DNA from: Thermoplasmata archaeon
GTDB taxonomy: Archaea; Thermoplasmatota; Thermoplasmata; Lutacidiplasmatales; UBA184
Length of the DNA: 64,000 bases
Direction of reading: 5' to 3'
Assembly: GCA_021817605.1 (NCBI GenBank)
Contig: JAKAUN010000005.1
Coordinates: forward strand, 1-64,000
Both the position numbers and the translations under genes were made by a program. Under the pieces are notes generated by a model. That model searched no databases and had not been told where the DNA came from. It saw only the letters and a program-made list of their open reading frames with translations. Below, piece by piece: positions 48,798 through 57,297 of the stretch (position 1 is its first letter; every line of letters starts with the position of its first letter).

Positions 48798-51122
48798 CTA
48801 GTTCCCCTTCCAGCGCCGGCCTTCCTTCGTCCGCTGGTCGAGCGCACGGAGCACCCGGTCCGGGGTGATCGGCAGTTCGGTGAAACGGCAGCCGATCGCG
48901 TCGTGGAGGGCGTTCGCGACCGCCGGTAGGATCGCGATGAGGGGGCCTTCGCCGGCCTCCTTCGCGCCGAACGGCCCCGCGGGGTCGTCCTCTCCGACCA
49001 GCAGGATCTCGACCTCGGGCATCTGTTGGGGCGTCGGGATCTTGTACTCGAGCAGCGACGGGTTGAGGAGGCGCGAGCCGCGGTAGTTCATCGACTCGCC
49101 GAGGACCTGCCCGAGGCCCATGTGGACCGACCCCTCGATCTGGCCCTCGACCGCGAGGCGGTTGAGCGGGCGGCCGCAGTCGAACGCCGCCCAGACCTTC
49201 GGGACGCGGTACTCGCCCGTGTCGGTGTCGACCTCGACCTCCGCGACGTAGGCGGCGAACGAGTAGGCCGGGGCCGTCCCGGCGCGCGCTCCCTTGAACT
49301 TCCCGCCGAGCGGCTTGGTCTGGAACGAGCCGCTCGCGCTGAGCGCGCCGGTCTCCTCCATCGCGGCGTGCACCGCCTCGAGGAAGCTCACGCCTCGGGA
49401 AGGGTCGGCGGCCCTCTCGACCCGCTCGTGGGCGACCCGCAGTTCCTCTGCGGGCAGCCCGAGTAGGCGCGAGGCGCCTTCCAAGAGCTTCGCGCGCAGA
49501 TCGAGCGCCGCGGAGCGGGCGGCGTTGCCCATCATGAACGTCACGCGGCTAGAGTAGGAGCCGAGGTCGACCGGGCTCACGTCCGAGTCGACGCGCTGGA
49601 CGTGGACCCGCTCAAGATCCACGCCGAGCACCTCGGCGACGATCGCGGCGAGAAGGGTGTTCGACCCCTGGCCGATGTCGGCCTGCATGGAGTGCACGGC
49701 GATCCCGCCGTCCATGTCGACCTTGAGGTGGACGGTCGACTGCGGCATCTTCGGGGTGAAGTGGATCGGGCTGTTCGACCCGGAAATGTAGAAGCCGCAG
49801 CCCAACCCGACGCCGCGCCCGTAGGGGAGCTGGCGGAACTTTCCGTCCCAGCCGCTCTTCGCGCGCGCCGCGTCGAGGCAGGCGACGAAGGAGGTCGAGG
49901 TGATGCGGAACTCGTTGACCGTCGTGGAATGGGGCGGCAGCGCGTTGCGCGAGCGCAGCTCGAACGGGTCGATCCCGATCTCCTCGGCCAACCGATCGAG
50001 GGCGACCTCGACCGTGTAGCGGACGTTCGTCCCGCCGTGCGCCCGCATCGCGCCGCTCGGCGGCTTCGTGGTGTAGACCCGCCGCCCGCGGTAGCGGAAG
50101 TTCGGGACCCGGTAAGGGCCCATCGCGAGCACGCCGTTGTAGTAGGTCGTCACCGTCCCGAAGGAGCTCCAGGCGCCGCCGTCGATCACGGCGGAAAGGT
50201 CGTAGGCGAGGATCTTGCCCTCGGCATCGGTCGCCACCCGTAGGTCGTTCTGCGTGGGGTGACGCCCGTGGTTGGTGAGGAAGACGTCCTCGCGGTCGAG
50301 GAGCATCTTCACCGGGCGGCCGGTCTCGAGGGCGAGCGCCGCGCAGACGATCTCGTGAGGGAGGGGGTCGGACTTCCCCCCGAAGCCTCCGCCGACCTCG
50401 GGCTTGATCACCCGGATGCGGTGCATCGGCAGGCCGAGCACTTCGGAGAGGGTGCGGTGGAGATAGTGCGGCACCTGCGTCGCGCTCCAGACGGTGAGCC
50501 GTCCGTCGGGGGTCGCCTCCGCGACGGTCACGAGCGGCTCGGTGAACGCATGGGTGACACCCGAGAACGTGCCGCGGACCCGGACCGTGTGGGCGGCGCG
50601 GGCGAAGGCGGCGTCCACATCCCCGAACTGCTGGACGACCTCCTTCTGGACGTTGGTCCCGGCGAGGCCGCGGGCGTGGATCGGCTCGGCGACCTTGCCC
50701 AGCCCGGTCTGCGGGTCGGGGTACTCCTCGAGCGGCTCGACGTCGACCTTGATGAGGGCGAGGGCCCGCTCGGCGGTGAGCTCGTCGACCGCGGCGACCG
50801 CGGCGACGATGTCGCCCTGGTAGCGGGTCTTGCCGACGGCGAGCGCCGTCTCGTCGTGGGTGATCGGCAGCACCCCGAACGGGACCGGGTAGCGCTCTCC
50901 GGTGAGGACGGCGAGGACGCCGGGGAGCGCGCGGGCGGCCCGGGTGTCGATCGCTCGGAGCCTCGCGTGGGCCCACGGGCTCCGCAGGAGCCGGCCGACG
51001 AGCTGGCCGGGGCGCTGGATGTCGTCCGTGTACTCCGCGCGACCCGTCACCTTGAGGGGGCCCTCGACGTAGGGGATCCGCCCTCCGAGCAGCCGGTACG
51101 GCTCCTCGGGTCCCGAGGCCAT
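48798..51122 (-). CDS. Molybdenum hydroxylase large (molybdopterin) subunit
   Basis: A 774-residue molybdopterin-binding subunit of the xanthine dehydrogenase/CO dehydrogenase/4-hydroxybenzoyl-CoA reductase family. Start ATG 51122 (MASGPEEPYRLLGG) overlaps the stop of the [2Fe-2S] subunit by 4 nt; the longer frame upstream is Arg/Pro-rich. Features: KVTGRAEYTDDI at the start, PEVGGGFGGKSDPL, SGAMRAHGGTNVRY, DIGQGSNTLLAAIVAEVLG, and a C-terminal GAKEAGEGPL with the probable catalytic Glu. It lacks the AYxCSFR motif of form I CO dehydrogenase. Assigned to the 4-hydroxybenzoyl-CoA reductase group mainly from its partner subunit. Confidence 0.92.
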   Translation of the reverse strand: MASGPEEPYRLLGGRIPYVEGPLKVTGRAEYTDDIQRPGQLVGRLLRSPWAHARLRAIDTRAARALPGVLAVLTGERYPVPFGVLPITHDETALAVGKTRYQGDIVAAVAAVDELTAERALALIKVDVEPLEEYPDPQTGLGKVAEPIHARGLAGTNVQKEVVQQFGDVDAAFARAAHTVRVRGTFSGVTHAFTEPLVTVAEATPDGRLTVWSATQVPHYLHRTLSEVLGLPMHRIRVIKPEVGGGFGGKSDPLPHEIVCAALALETGRPVKMLLDREDVFLTNHGRHPTQNDLRVATDAEGKILAYDLSAVIDGGAWSSFGTVTTYYNGVLAMGPYRVPNFRYRGRRVYTTKPPSGAMRAHGGTNVRYTVEVALDRLAEEIGIDPFELRSRNALPPHSTTVNEFRITSTSFVACLDAARAKSGWDGKFRQLPYGRGVGLGCGFYISGSNSPIHFTPKMPQSTVHLKVDMDGGIAVHSMQADIGQGSNTLLAAIVAEVLGVDLERVHVQRVDSDVSPVDLGSYSSRVTFMMGNAARSAALDLRAKLLEGASRLLGLPAEELRVAHERVERAADPSRGVSFLEAVHAAMEETGALSASGSFQTKPLGGKFKGARAGTAPAYSFAAYVAEVEVDTDTGEYRVPKVWAAFDCGRPLNRLAVEGQIEGSVHMGLGQVLGESMNYRGSRLLNPSLLEYKIPTPQQMPEVEILLVGEDDPAGPFGAKEAGEGPLIAILPAVANALHDAIGCRFTELPITPDRVLRALDQRTKEGRRWKGN

Positions 51123-51595
51123 CAGGCCCCCTCCCGCGCGGCCGCTTCGATCGCCCGGACGATCTTGAGATAGCCGGTGCACCGGCACAGGTTGCCCGAG
51201 ATCGCCTCTTCGATCTCCGAACGGCTCGGGGAGGGATGCTCGCGCAAGAACGCGGTCGCGGTAAGTACGAAGCCGGGGGTGCAGAAGCCGCACTGGGTCG
51301 CTCCGTGCTCCACGAACGACCGCTGGACCGGGGAGAGGCCCTTCGCCGGGGTGACCCCTTCGATGGTCGTCACCTCCCGCCCCTCGACGAGGCGGGCAAG
51401 CGTGAGGCAGCTGAGCGTCGGCCTCCCGTCCAGCAACACGGTGCAGCAGCCGCAGGTGCCGAGGTCGCAGCCGCGCTTGGTGCCGGTGAGGCGGAGGTCC
51501 TCGCGGAGAAGGTCGAGCAGGATCCTCTCGTCGGCGCAGGCATGCGCCGCCGGCTGTCCGTTCAGCCGGAACCTAATCTCGTGGGGAGCCGACAC
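51122..51595 (-). CDS. Molybdenum hydroxylase small [2Fe-2S] subunit
   Basis: A 157-residue iron-sulfur subunit with two [2Fe-2S] clusters: the plant-type motif GCDLGTCGCCTVLLDGRPTLSC (residues about 41-62) and the C-terminal helical motif CGFCTPGF and CRCTGY. It passes electrons from the molybdenum centre to FAD. It overlaps the large-subunit gene by 4 nt and the XdhC gene upstream by 23 nt. Confidence 0.95.
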   Translation of the reverse strand: MSAPHEIRFRLNGQPAAHACADERILLDLLREDLRLTGTKRGCDLGTCGCCTVLLDGRPTLSCLTLARLVEGREVTTIEGVTPAKGLSPVQRSFVEHGATQCGFCTPGFVLTATAFLREHPSPSRSEIEEAISGNLCRCTGYLKIVRAIEAAAREGA

Positions 51596-52418
51596 CTTCC
51601 TCCGCGGAGGCTCGCGCAGCAGTAGGTAAGCTCGACGGGGCTCGGCCCGGGTGGAGGTCGCGGACGATCTCGGCGACGATGCTCATCGCGATCTCCGCCG
51701 GCGTCTCGGCGCCGAGAGGGATCCCGACCGGCGACCGGACGCGGGCGAGTGCCTCGCGAGGGATCCCTCGGGCGCGCAACCCGGCGAAGATGTGCTCGCG
51801 CTTGGCGGCGGAGGCGATGAGGCCGATGGTGTTGGGGAACGAGCGGATCGCCTGGAAGAGGACCTCGGCGTCCCTCTGAGCGTCGTAGCCGAGGAGCAGA
51901 AGATGGGTGAACTCGGTAGGGTCGAAGACCCGGAAGATCTCCGAGGGAGCGACCAGCTCCCGACGCTCCGCCTCCGCGAACCTCTCCCGACCCAGGTAGT
52001 CGGGCCGGTCGTCGGCCAGCGAGTAGTCGACCTCGACGGTCAGGAGCAACCGGGCGACCGCTTGGGCGACATGTCCCCCGCCCCAGAGCAGCACGTTGGG
52101 CCGGGCCGCCACGTACTCGAGAGCGATGTCGACCGACCCACCGCATAGGCTCGGGAGGCCGCCGGTCTTCCACGCCGCCAGGTCGAAGTGGAGCAGCTCG
52201 CCGTGACGCCGTTCGAGGGCCCGAAGAGAGGCGTGCTTGACCTCCTCCTCGAGGGAGGCCCCGCCGACGGTCCCCAGCGTCGTCCCGTCGTCCCGCACGA
52301 GGAGCGTCGCGCCCACCTTACCGGGGACCGAGCCCACGGAGCGTACGACGCTCGCGCGCACGAACGCGCGGTGGCTCTCGAGCAGGCGGAGCGCCTCGCG
52401 GGCGGTCTGGCGGTCCAT
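51573..52418 (-). CDS. XdhC/CoxI-family maturation protein
   Basis: A 281-residue maturation factor that handles the sulfurated molybdenum cofactor before insertion into the hydroxylase. It has RSVGSVPGKVGATLLV near the N-terminus, LCGGSVDIALEY, and the Rossmann motif LLWGGGHVAQAVARL (about residues 133-147). The position between the cofactor cytidylyltransferase-like gene and the small subunit supports the role. It overlaps the next gene's start by 23 nt. Confidence 0.88.
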   Translation of the reverse strand: MDRQTAREALRLLESHRAFVRASVVRSVGSVPGKVGATLLVRDDGTTLGTVGGASLEEEVKHASLRALERRHGELLHFDLAAWKTGGLPSLCGGSVDIALEYVAARPNVLLWGGGHVAQAVARLLLTVEVDYSLADDRPDYLGRERFAEAERRELVAPSEIFRVFDPTEFTHLLLLGYDAQRDAEVLFQAIRSFPNTIGLIASAAKREHIFAGLRARGIPREALARVRSPVGIPLGAETPAEIAMSIVAEIVRDLHPGRAPSSLPTAARASAEEGVGSPRD

Positions 52419-52427
52419 CGGAGCGGC

Positions 52428-53042
52428 CTACTCCTCCTCGCTCGCCGCCCAGGCGTCATGCGCGGAGCGGTACTCCTCGGGCGTGTCGACGTTCGCCACC
52501 ACCGCCGGGTCCTCCACGTCCAGGCGGCAGACCTGGGGTCCGAACTCGGGGAGGAGGGAACGGATCGGCGCGTCGGTCCTCAGGTTGAGGATCTCCTCGC
52601 GCACCCGGGGTCTCCAGAGGACCGGATGGCCACCCTCGCCCCGGTAGGTCGGGAGGAACCAGACCGCGAGGAGGTCGCGTTCGCGCGCGGCGAGGAGACG
52701 ATCGATCGTCCGGGGAGCGACAAAAGGGTGGTCGACCGGCCAGAACAGGACGTCACGGTCCGCCGGCAGGGAGAGCAACCCGGCTTGGACGGAGGCGGTC
52801 CGACCCTCGTACCACCGCTCGGCGTCCACCGCGGTGACCGCAAGGTCGCGCAGCTCGTGGACGATCGGGGCGCGATGGGGGCCGACGACCACGACGACCG
52901 GGTCGAAGCCGTCGGCCAGGCAGATCTCCGCCATACGCCGCACCGAAGTGCGTTCTCCGACCCGAAGGAGCGCCTTCGGCTCCCCTCCGAACCGGGAGGA
53001 GGCTCCGGCGCTCAGGAGAAGGGCCGCCGTAGCCGACGTCAC
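52428..53042 (-). CDS. MobA/MocA-like molybdopterin nucleotidyltransferase
   Basis: A 204-residue NTP-transferase. N-terminal LLLSAGASSRFGGEPKALL is the nucleotide-binding motif; later DVLFWPVDHPFVAPRTIDRLLAA has the metal-binding Asp. This domain alone, next to XdhC and hydroxylase genes, is typical of MocA, which adds CMP to molybdopterin for hydroxylases. The start is GTG 53042. It is the first gene of the operon, 9 nt before XdhC. Confidence 0.88.
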   Translation of the reverse strand: MTSATAALLLSAGASSRFGGEPKALLRVGERTSVRRMAEICLADGFDPVVVVVGPHRAPIVHELRDLAVTAVDAERWYEGRTASVQAGLLSLPADRDVLFWPVDHPFVAPRTIDRLLAARERDLLAVWFLPTYRGEGGHPVLWRPRVREEILNLRTDAPIRSLLPEFGPQVCRLDVEDPAVVANVDTPEEYRSAHDAWAASEEE

Positions 53043-53157
53043 TGTTCCTGCTTGCCCCCTTCGCCCGACAGAGCCGTGGTCCTGTTAAATCAACGACCCG
53101 CCCGTCGGGGCGGCACCCGTCCTGCGGCGTTGAGGGCCCTGACGAAGGAGCGCGGGC

Positions 53158-53164
53158 TTTAATA
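53158..53164 (+). promoter_or_regulatory. TATA box of ribosomal protein cluster
   Basis: TTTAATA lies 27-33 nt before ATG 53191; it drives the S19e operon, with a leaderless or near-leaderless transcript. Confidence 0.6.
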
Positions 53165-53190
53165 GGTGGACCAGGTGAGCGCGCCATCCA

Positions 53191-53646
53191 ATGACCCATC
53201 CGGAAGACGTCCCGGCCTCCGAGCTTCTGCCCCGGCTCGCGGCCGCGCTCAAGCAGCGCAACGCGGTCGCGCCGCCGTCCTGGGCCTCGTTCGTCAAGAC
53301 CGGGGTCCACAAGCAGCGAGCTCCGATCGACCCGGACTGGTGGTACCTCCGCTCGGCGTCGGTCCTCCGGAAGATCTACCTCCTCGGCTCGGTCGGGGTC
53401 ACCCGCCTGAGCTCCGAGTACGGCGGCAAGCGCGACCGCGGGAGCGCGCCCTACCATGCCCGCACCGGCTCGAGGTCGATCGCCCGAGAGATCATCCAGC
53501 AGCTCGAGAAGTCCGGCCTCCTCCAGCCTCACAAGGGCGGTGGACGTCGGGTGAGCCCTGAGGGCCAGAAGCTCCTGGACACGGAGAGCCGCGATCTGTT
53601 GAAATCGCTCAGCGCCTCCCGACCCGCGCTCGCCAAGTACCTTTAG
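53191..53646 (+). CDS. rps19e: Small ribosomal subunit protein S19e
   Basis: Archaeal/eukaryotic S19 family. The 151-residue protein carries the conserved segments PSWASFVKTG, the strongly conserved DWWYLRSASVLRKIYLLG, GVTRLSSEYGGKRDRG, and GRRVSPEGQKLLD at the C-terminus. Preceded by a TATA box 27-33 nt upstream. First gene of the S19e-PDCD5-L39e-L31e-aIF6 cluster, a conserved archaeal arrangement. Confidence 0.97.
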   Translation: MTHPEDVPASELLPRLAAALKQRNAVAPPSWASFVKTGVHKQRAPIDPDWWYLRSASVLRKIYLLGSVGVTRLSSEYGGKRDRGSAPYHARTGSRSIAREIIQQLEKSGLLQPHKGGGRRVSPEGQKLLDTESRDLLKSLSASRPALAKYL

Positions 53647-53675
53647 GGACGTGGCGGTCGGAGGGGAGCACCCCG

Positions 53676-54035
53676 GTGGCAATGCCCGACGACGCGGAAC
53701 TCGCCGAGCTGCGTCGACGCAGGCTCCAGCAGCTGCAGGAGATGCAGACCTCCGAGGCGCTCAATGCCCAGGCCTACGCCGCGCAGGAGGCCGAGGCCCG
53801 ACGACGCGATGTCGAGCGGTCGGAGGTCCTCCGGCGCATCCTTACCTCCGAGGCTCGGGAGCGGCTCGGACGGATCCGGCTCGCCAAGCCGGACGTCGCC
53901 GCGTCGGTCGAGCAGCAGCTCATCGCCCTCGCGGCGAGCGGCCGGCTGCAGCGTGCGGTCGACGACCAGACCCTCCGGGCCCTCCTCGAACGGATCAACC
54001 CGGAGCGCCGTGAGATTCATATCACCCGGCGCTGA
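53676..54035 (+). CDS. PDCD5-like DNA-binding protein
   Basis: A 119-residue member of the archaeal PDCD5/TFAR19-like family, always near S19e in many genomes. It has an N-terminal charged helical segment (ELRRRRLQQLQEMQTS) then the compact helical bundle with SEVLRRILTSEARERLGRIRLAKPDVAASVEQQLIALAASGRL. GTG 53676 or ATG 53682 (two codons later) may be the start. The function is unclear; a DNA-binding role has been proposed for archaeal homologs. Confidence 0.9.
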   Translation: MAMPDDAELAELRRRRLQQLQEMQTSEALNAQAYAAQEAEARRRDVERSEVLRRILTSEARERLGRIRLAKPDVAASVEQQLIALAASGRLQRAVDDQTLRALLERINPERREIHITRR

Positions 54036-54049
54036 GGGGGGAAGAGAGC

Positions 54050-54208
54050 ATGGCGAATCGTAGGAAGAGCCACGCGCGCAAGATGCGCCTTCTGCGCGCC
54101 GTGAAGAGCAACCGCCGCGTGCCGGCATGGGTCGTCGAGCGGACGGACCGCCGCGTGGTCCGCCACCCGAAGCGACGCAGCTGGAAGCGCGGTCACCTGC
54201 ACCTATAG
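54050..54208 (+). CDS. rpl39e: Large ribosomal subunit protein L39e
   Basis: A 52-residue, very basic protein (MANRRKSHARKMRLL at the start and a WKRGHLHL end). The internal R-V-P-A-W-V-V and H-P-K-R-R-S-W-K-R segments are family hallmarks. It lines the ribosomal exit tunnel. ATG 54050 has a GGGGGAAGAG motif before it. It lies between the PDCD5 and L31e genes and is easily missed because of its length. Confidence 0.96.
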   Translation: MANRRKSHARKMRLLRAVKSNRRVPAWVVERTDRRVVRHPKRRSWKRGHLHL

Positions 54209-54223
54209 GAGACCCGAGGAACG

Positions 54224-54532
54224 ATGGCCCCGAAGGACCGGTCCCGAAAGCGCGAGGAGCTCGAGCGAGAGTACGTCATCCCGCTGCGTGCCAGCCAGCA
54301 CCAGCCGTCGCGCCGCCGACGGGCCGGCCACGCGCTCGAGACGGTTCGACGGTTCGTCACGCGGCACATGCAGGGCGCTCCCGAGGACGTCTGGATCGAC
54401 CCGAGGCTCAACGAGCACATCTGGGAGCGAGGGATCCAGCGGATCCCCTCCCGTGTCCGCGTGCGGGCGATCCGCTTCGAGGACGGCCTCATCGAGGTCG
54501 ACCTGCTCGAATCCGAGCCCCGAAGCACGTAG
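54224..54532 (+). CDS. rpl31e: Large ribosomal subunit protein L31e
   Basis: A 102-residue L31e protein with REYVIPLRASQHQPSRRRRAGHALETVRRFVTRHM, the conserved PLRxAxxxPrxxRA pattern, and VWIDPRLNEHIWERGIQRIPSRVRVRAIR. It sits at the polypeptide exit of the 50S subunit. Starts 15 nt after L39e; aIF6 begins 13 nt after its stop. Confidence 0.96.
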   Translation: MAPKDRSRKREELEREYVIPLRASQHQPSRRRRAGHALETVRRFVTRHMQGAPEDVWIDPRLNEHIWERGIQRIPSRVRVRAIRFEDGLIEVDLLESEPRST

Positions 54533-54545
54533 GAGCGCCGAGCGC

Positions 54546-55211
54546 GTGCCGGTCGGTCGCACGCTCGTCAGCGGAAGCCCCTACCTCGGTGTCTTCCTGC
54601 GCGCCGGCGAGCGCCACGCGCTCGTGCCGCCGTCGCTGAGCGGCGCGGTGGGCCGGGAGGTCTCCCGCGTCCTCGGCGTCGATCTCGTGAGGACGACCGT
54701 CTGCGACAGCGAGATCGTCGGAGCGCTGGTCGCCGTCAACTCCCGCGGGGTGGTCGTCGGAGAGGGGGCCGACAGCAAGGAGCTGCGGGCCCTCGAGGCG
54801 ATCGCTCCCGTGACCGTGGTGCCCCATCGGCAGAACGCCATGGGCAACAACATCCTGGCCAACGATTTCGGCGCCCTCGTCCACCCGGAGATCTCCCACG
54901 AGGCGCTCCGCCAGATCGGCAAGGCCCTCGACGTTCCCGTCGAGACGGGGACCCTCGCCGGGCTCGGAACGGTCGGCATGGCCGGGGTCGCTACGAACAA
55001 GGGGGCGGTCGTCCATCCGAAGGCGACCGAGCGCGAGCTCCGCAAGGTCGAAGAGCTGCTTCGCGTCCCCGTGGGACGCTCGACGGCGAACTTCGGCGTA
55101 CCCGTGGTCGGCGCCTGCCTGGCCGCCAACTCGACAGGGCTCCTGGTCGGTCGGCCCACGACGCCGGTGGAGATCGTGCACCTGCAGGAAGGGCTCGCCC
55201 TCCTCGAGTGA
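54546..55211 (+). CDS. Translation initiation factor aIF6
   Basis: A 221-residue anti-association factor that binds the 50S subunit and prevents premature joining with 30S. It has the five-fold pentein repeat: YLGVFLRAGERHALVP, VNSRGVVVGEGADSKEL, NAMGNNILANDFGALVHPE, ATNKGAVVHPKATERE, and AANSTGLLVGRPTTPVEI. The start is GTG 54546; the longer frame upstream overlaps the L31e gene. It ends the ribosomal protein cluster. A short stem-loop (GCGGGC at 55212-55217 with GCCCGC at 55223-55228) follows. Confidence 0.95.
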   Translation: MPVGRTLVSGSPYLGVFLRAGERHALVPPSLSGAVGREVSRVLGVDLVRTTVCDSEIVGALVAVNSRGVVVGEGADSKELRALEAIAPVTVVPHRQNAMGNNILANDFGALVHPEISHEALRQIGKALDVPVETGTLAGLGTVGMAGVATNKGAVVHPKATERELRKVEELLRVPVGRSTANFGVPVVGACLAANSTGLLVGRPTTPVEIVHLQEGLALLE

Positions 55212-55228
55212 GCGGGCCCGACGCCCGC
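55212..55228. terminator. Short stem-loop between convergent genes
   Basis: GCGGGC-CCGAC-GCCCGC lies directly after the aIF6 stop and faces the end of the S17e gene; it may end either transcript. Confidence 0.35.
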
Positions 55229-55244
55229 GTCGCGCCCCGGCGGC

Positions 55245-55469
55245 TCAGGTCCCGCGCTTTCTCTTGACGTAGCGCGTGGCGTAGCCTGCGATGCGGTTGG
55301 CGAGCTTCTTGTGGACGACGCCGAGCTTCCCGTCCACCATGACGCCGAGGTCGGTGAGCTCGAGGACCTTCTTGCGGTTCTGGGCGTAATCTCCGCCGAA
55401 GTCGTTCGGATGGTTGCGGATCAATTCGACCGCTACGCGCTTGATGTACGTCTGGCGGATGTTGCCCAT
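55245..55469 (-). CDS. rps17e: Small ribosomal subunit protein S17e
   Basis: A 74-residue archaeal S17e protein: MGNIRQTYIKRVAVELI, HPNDFGGDYAQNRKKVLEL and KKLANRIAGYATRYVKRKR match the family throughout. The start is ATG 55469; a TATA-like GTTATAG (about 55496-55502) is 27 nt upstream on the minus strand, so the long upstream frame is not coding. Confidence 0.95.
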   Translation of the reverse strand: MGNIRQTYIKRVAVELIRNHPNDFGGDYAQNRKKVLELTDLGVMVDGKLGVVHKKLANRIAGYATRYVKRKRGT

Positions 55470-55771
55470 GCGACCGGTTCCGACCGAGGAGGCCTCTATA
55501 ACGGTTGCTTGGAGGCGCATCGGCTCGAGAGCGACGCCGGGGCAGGGGGTCCGCCGCGGCGGGAAGCTCGCGGAGACCCCGTCGCGGCGGGCGGCGGGCC
55601 GGCCCCCCCGGCCGCGGCGGCCGAAAGAGGGAGTCCCTCTCGAGTCGGAAGCAAAGTCACAAATACCCATCCAAAGGTTATTTTTGCTATGGACCGCGGT
55701 GCGACGGGGGCTCCGCGGCCGGACACAACGCCGGAGAGCTCCGCGCGCTAGGACGGGCACCGTTCGCACAC

Positions 55772-57283
55772 ATGGATCAGGCGTCGGTGGCCGAGGTCGG
55801 CACCAGTCTGCGCGAGCGTAACGTGCTCGTCCTCGACCTTTCTCGCAGCATGCTCGCCCCCCTCCCGGAGGACGACCCCCGGGCCGTCTCCCGCCAGAAG
55901 ATCGAGGTGGCGCGCACCGCGGTATACCGCATCCTCCAGGACGCGATGCGTAGCGGCGAGCCGTTCGGTCTGGTCACCTTCACGGAGAGCGCCCGCACGC
56001 CGGTGCCTCTCGCGACCGTCCACCGGGACAACCTCCCGGTCATCGAGAACATGGTCGGCCTCCTTACGCCGAACGGCCGATCGGCGATCTGGGACGCGCT
56101 GGGCGCTGCTGCCGACCTGCTGCGCGTCGGCGACGACGGCGTCCAGGGCCATCTCCTCCTCGTGACCGACGGATGGGACAACGCCTCCAAGCGCTTCGGT
56201 CTCACCGACCGCCCCGGAGGGCGTCTCAACGCCGGGGCGACCGACCTGGTCACGCAGCTATTGCCTCCGCAGAGCCAGCTCAGCCTCAGGATCGTGGGCA
56301 TCGGGGACGGAGCCGAACGCGACAAGGGCGTGGACACCCGCGCGATGGGCCGCCTGCTCGAGCGGCTGGAGGCCCGCGGGCGGGAGATCGGCTGTCCCGG
56401 ACCGTTCGTCTTCCAGGAGGTCCGAACGGGAACCCAGCTCTTCGCCCAGATGGTCCAGGCGTTCCTCGACATCAACTACCGCGAGGACCTGCCCCTCGAG
56501 GAGCTGCATCCGGACGAGCTCGCCGAAAGGGCGGCGCGTGCCGCGCGGGCGCTCAAGGAACCTCGCCAGCACACCACCGTCGGGCGACTGCATCTCACCC
56601 CGAGCGTCACCGCGGCCGGGACCGAGCCAGGGGCGTCGCTCTCCGCGCCGCTTCCTGCGGTCGAGGTGGGTGTCGTCCCGCTCGCCGGGGCGGCGCCATC
56701 CTACCTTCGCGATCGCTACGGACCCCTCGGCGAGATCATCGAGGCCTACGCGGCCGGCCAGTACGACCAGGCGTTCCAGATCCTGATACGCGCGGAGAAG
56801 CTTCTCCCGCCGGTGACCCGCTATTACTGGGAGGCGCGGATCGAGTTCGCCTGGGGCCAGCCGGGCGAGGCGGCCCGCTCCCTCCTGAGGGCCTGGTCGG
56901 AGGCCGAGCGACTCCCCTCCGAGAGCCAGGCGCAGGTCTCGCGTCGCCTCGCGCTCCTCCAGGCGAAGATGCAGAACGACGGCGAGACCGAGACCCTCGT
57001 GAAGTTCCTCGACGACACCGAGCGCCGGATGGAGGGGATACGACCGGCGGTCAGGGAGCGGCTTCGCGATCTTCTCGGGAGCCTCATGGAGCTTCGCGGG
57101 ACCTACCAGCTCACCCGCCTCGCCGGCGAAGGGGACCTCCAGGACGCGGCGCTCAAGCACGAGGGGGCGGTCGAGCGGGTCTTCGGGCGCCTGCAGGACG
57201 CCCGGCTCGAGCTCGCGGGCACCGGGGCCCGGATCGAGGGGCTTCTTGATTTCGTTGAGATCTGCTTGGCGGAGATGCGGTAA
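55772..57283 (+). CDS. VWA-domain protein, first gene of GTPase operon
   Basis: A 503-residue protein. Residues about 15-240 form a von Willebrand factor A domain: the MIDAS motif DLSRSM (DxSxS), with the second and third metal-site residues in FTESAR and LLLVTDGWDN. About 320-500 are helical with TPR-like segments (YAAGQYDQAFQILIRAEKLLP, WGQPGEAARSLLRAWSEAERL). It probably senses or assembles complexes with metal-dependent ligand binding. The ATG at 55772 follows an AT-rich promoter region near 55660-55690. Next is a P-loop GTPase 14 nt downstream. Confidence 0.85.
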   Translation: MDQASVAEVGTSLRERNVLVLDLSRSMLAPLPEDDPRAVSRQKIEVARTAVYRILQDAMRSGEPFGLVTFTESARTPVPLATVHRDNLPVIENMVGLLTPNGRSAIWDALGAAADLLRVGDDGVQGHLLLVTDGWDNASKRFGLTDRPGGRLNAGATDLVTQLLPPQSQLSLRIVGIGDGAERDKGVDTRAMGRLLERLEARGREIGCPGPFVFQEVRTGTQLFAQMVQAFLDINYREDLPLEELHPDELAERAARAARALKEPRQHTTVGRLHLTPSVTAAGTEPGASLSAPLPAVEVGVVPLAGAAPSYLRDRYGPLGEIIEAYAAGQYDQAFQILIRAEKLLPPVTRYYWEARIEFAWGQPGEAARSLLRAWSEAERLPSESQAQVSRRLALLQAKMQNDGETETLVKFLDDTERRMEGIRPAVRERLRDLLGSLMELRGTYQLTRLAGEGDLQDAALKHEGAVERVFGRLQDARLELAGTGARIEGLLDFVEICLAEMR

Positions 57284-57297
57284 CGGAGGAAGTCAGG

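Noticed and set aside
48798..51122. Form I aerobic CO dehydrogenase large subunit
   Set aside because: The AYxCSFR active-site motif is absent, and the partner FAD subunit has the four-Cys loop of 4-hydroxybenzoyl-CoA reductase.
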